Source: Rickettsiales bacterium
GTDB taxonomy: Bacteria > Pseudomonadota > Alphaproteobacteria > Rickettsiales > Anaplasmataceae
Direction of reading: 5' to 3'
Assembly: GCA_031281335.1 (NCBI GenBank)
Contig: JAITFM010000054.1
Span: 1 to 5,784, forward strand
Length of the DNA stretch: 5,784 nt
The position numbers and the translations under genes are program-made. The first letter of the stretch is position 1. Each line of letters opens with the position of its first letter. Of this stretch, positions 5,566-5,784 are shown piece by piece. The notes beneath the pieces are model-generated. The model was not told where the DNA came from. It saw only the letters and a program-made list of their open reading frames with translations, and did not search any database.

Positions 5566-5613
5566 ACTTTTACATATAAGAAACTAAAAAACGTATAACA
5601 TGAAAAAGTGAAT

Positions 5614-5643
5614 AAAAAACTAAGCACCGTAGTTACAGCTTAG
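5614..5643 (-). terminator. Terminator-like hairpin with T6 on the minus strand
   Basis: CTAAGC (5620-5625) and GCTTAG (5638-5643) are perfect complements around a 12-base loop. On the minus strand the stem is followed at once by six T (5619-5614). The stem is short and only half GC, so it would be a weak intrinsic terminator. It lies about 50 bp before the ftsB-like start and would separate that gene from transcription of the structured region. Confidence 0.45.
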
Positions 5644-5784
5644 AACCCCTTTACTGCAAGCCAAGCCCGGATATACAACTGACACTAAATTCTGGCCACT
5701 GTTTATCTCAAGGCAACCAATAAGCCCCTTGCATAACCAACCTATGGCTGATACTCAAGAACCCTGGCGGGCTTTACACCTTGG
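5614..5784 (-). ncRNA. Candidate structured non-coding RNA, 5' end outside the window; identity unknown (6S RNA is one possibility)
   Basis: No credible reading frame crosses this region. By my count 5641-5784 is about 48% GC, well above the flanks. Nested complementary arms are visible: 5663-5669 with 5768-5774 (AAGCCCG/CGGGCTT, perfect), 5687-5693 with 5758-5764, 5704-5707 with 5750-5753, and 5732-5735 with 5743-5746. The second pair closes fully only on the minus strand, where mismatches become G-U pairs; on the plus strand they are A-C. On the minus strand the RNA would end in a 6-bp stem plus T6 terminator-like element. A long interrupted rod with a central open region and about 170-200 bases fits 6S RNA, but I cannot match a 6S consensus. 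I saw no tmRNA tag reading frame, RNase P signature or SRP-RNA loop. Confidence 0.4.

Noticed and set aside
5743..5784. Plus-strand frame beginning ATG GCT GAT at 5743 and open to the edge
   Set aside because: Only about 14 codons are visible, there is no ribosome binding site, and it lies inside the self-complementary block.

Overview
The window looks like a piece of an AT-rich alphaproteobacterial endosymbiont chromosome, most likely Wolbachia. The basis is the AT-rich, simple codon use, the repeat-laden intergenic DNA with the 'ATCCCAGTG...CACTGGGAT' hairpin and its GCACTGGGATGACA tandem derivatives (a repeat style I associate with Wolbachia), and the character of the proteins. The assignment comes from recall and sequence character, not from a database search.

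Layout, left to right. (1) Positions 1-357 (+) are the C-terminal third of a NifS/IscS-type cysteine desulfurase with its catalytic-cysteine loop. (2) Positions 358-1096 hold about 740 bp without a credible gene. This stretch contains an imperfect inverted repeat, a diverged direct-repeat pair and a cluster of short hairpin and tandem repeats. (3) Positions 1097-1789 (-) encode ElbB, a DJ-1/PfpI-superfamily protein. (4) A short divergent promoter region carries a perfect 7-bp inverted repeat. (5) Positions 1941-3059 (+) encode an unrecognised protein with two central membrane segments. Its reading frame runs 123 bp into the antisense of the next gene, apparently because of the frame set by an A9 tract. 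(6) A minus-strand cluster, in transcription order, is an FtsB/DivIC-like division protein (5565-5248), an exported intradiol-dioxygenase-like protein (5187-4537) and an M17 leucyl aminopeptidase (4475-2937). A promoter-like sequence precedes the dioxygenase-like gene, so that gene and pepA probably form a two-gene operon. (7) The right edge (about 5614-5784) has no credible ORF and is much more GC-rich than its surroundings. It has nested complementary arms and ends in a terminator-like hairpin plus T6 on the minus strand, so it is a candidate structured RNA cut by the window edge.

The most interesting signals are these. The aminopeptidase has an in-frame N-terminal signal peptide that looks homologous to the signal peptide of the adjacent dioxygenase-like gene, and it also has a well-placed Shine-Dalgarno for a downstream leaderless start, suggesting two possible forms. 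The dioxygenase-like protein lacks several expected iron ligands. The membrane protein's C-terminus depends on a homopolymer. There is also the unassigned structured RNA. I see no CRISPR array, tRNA, rRNA or transposase gene.
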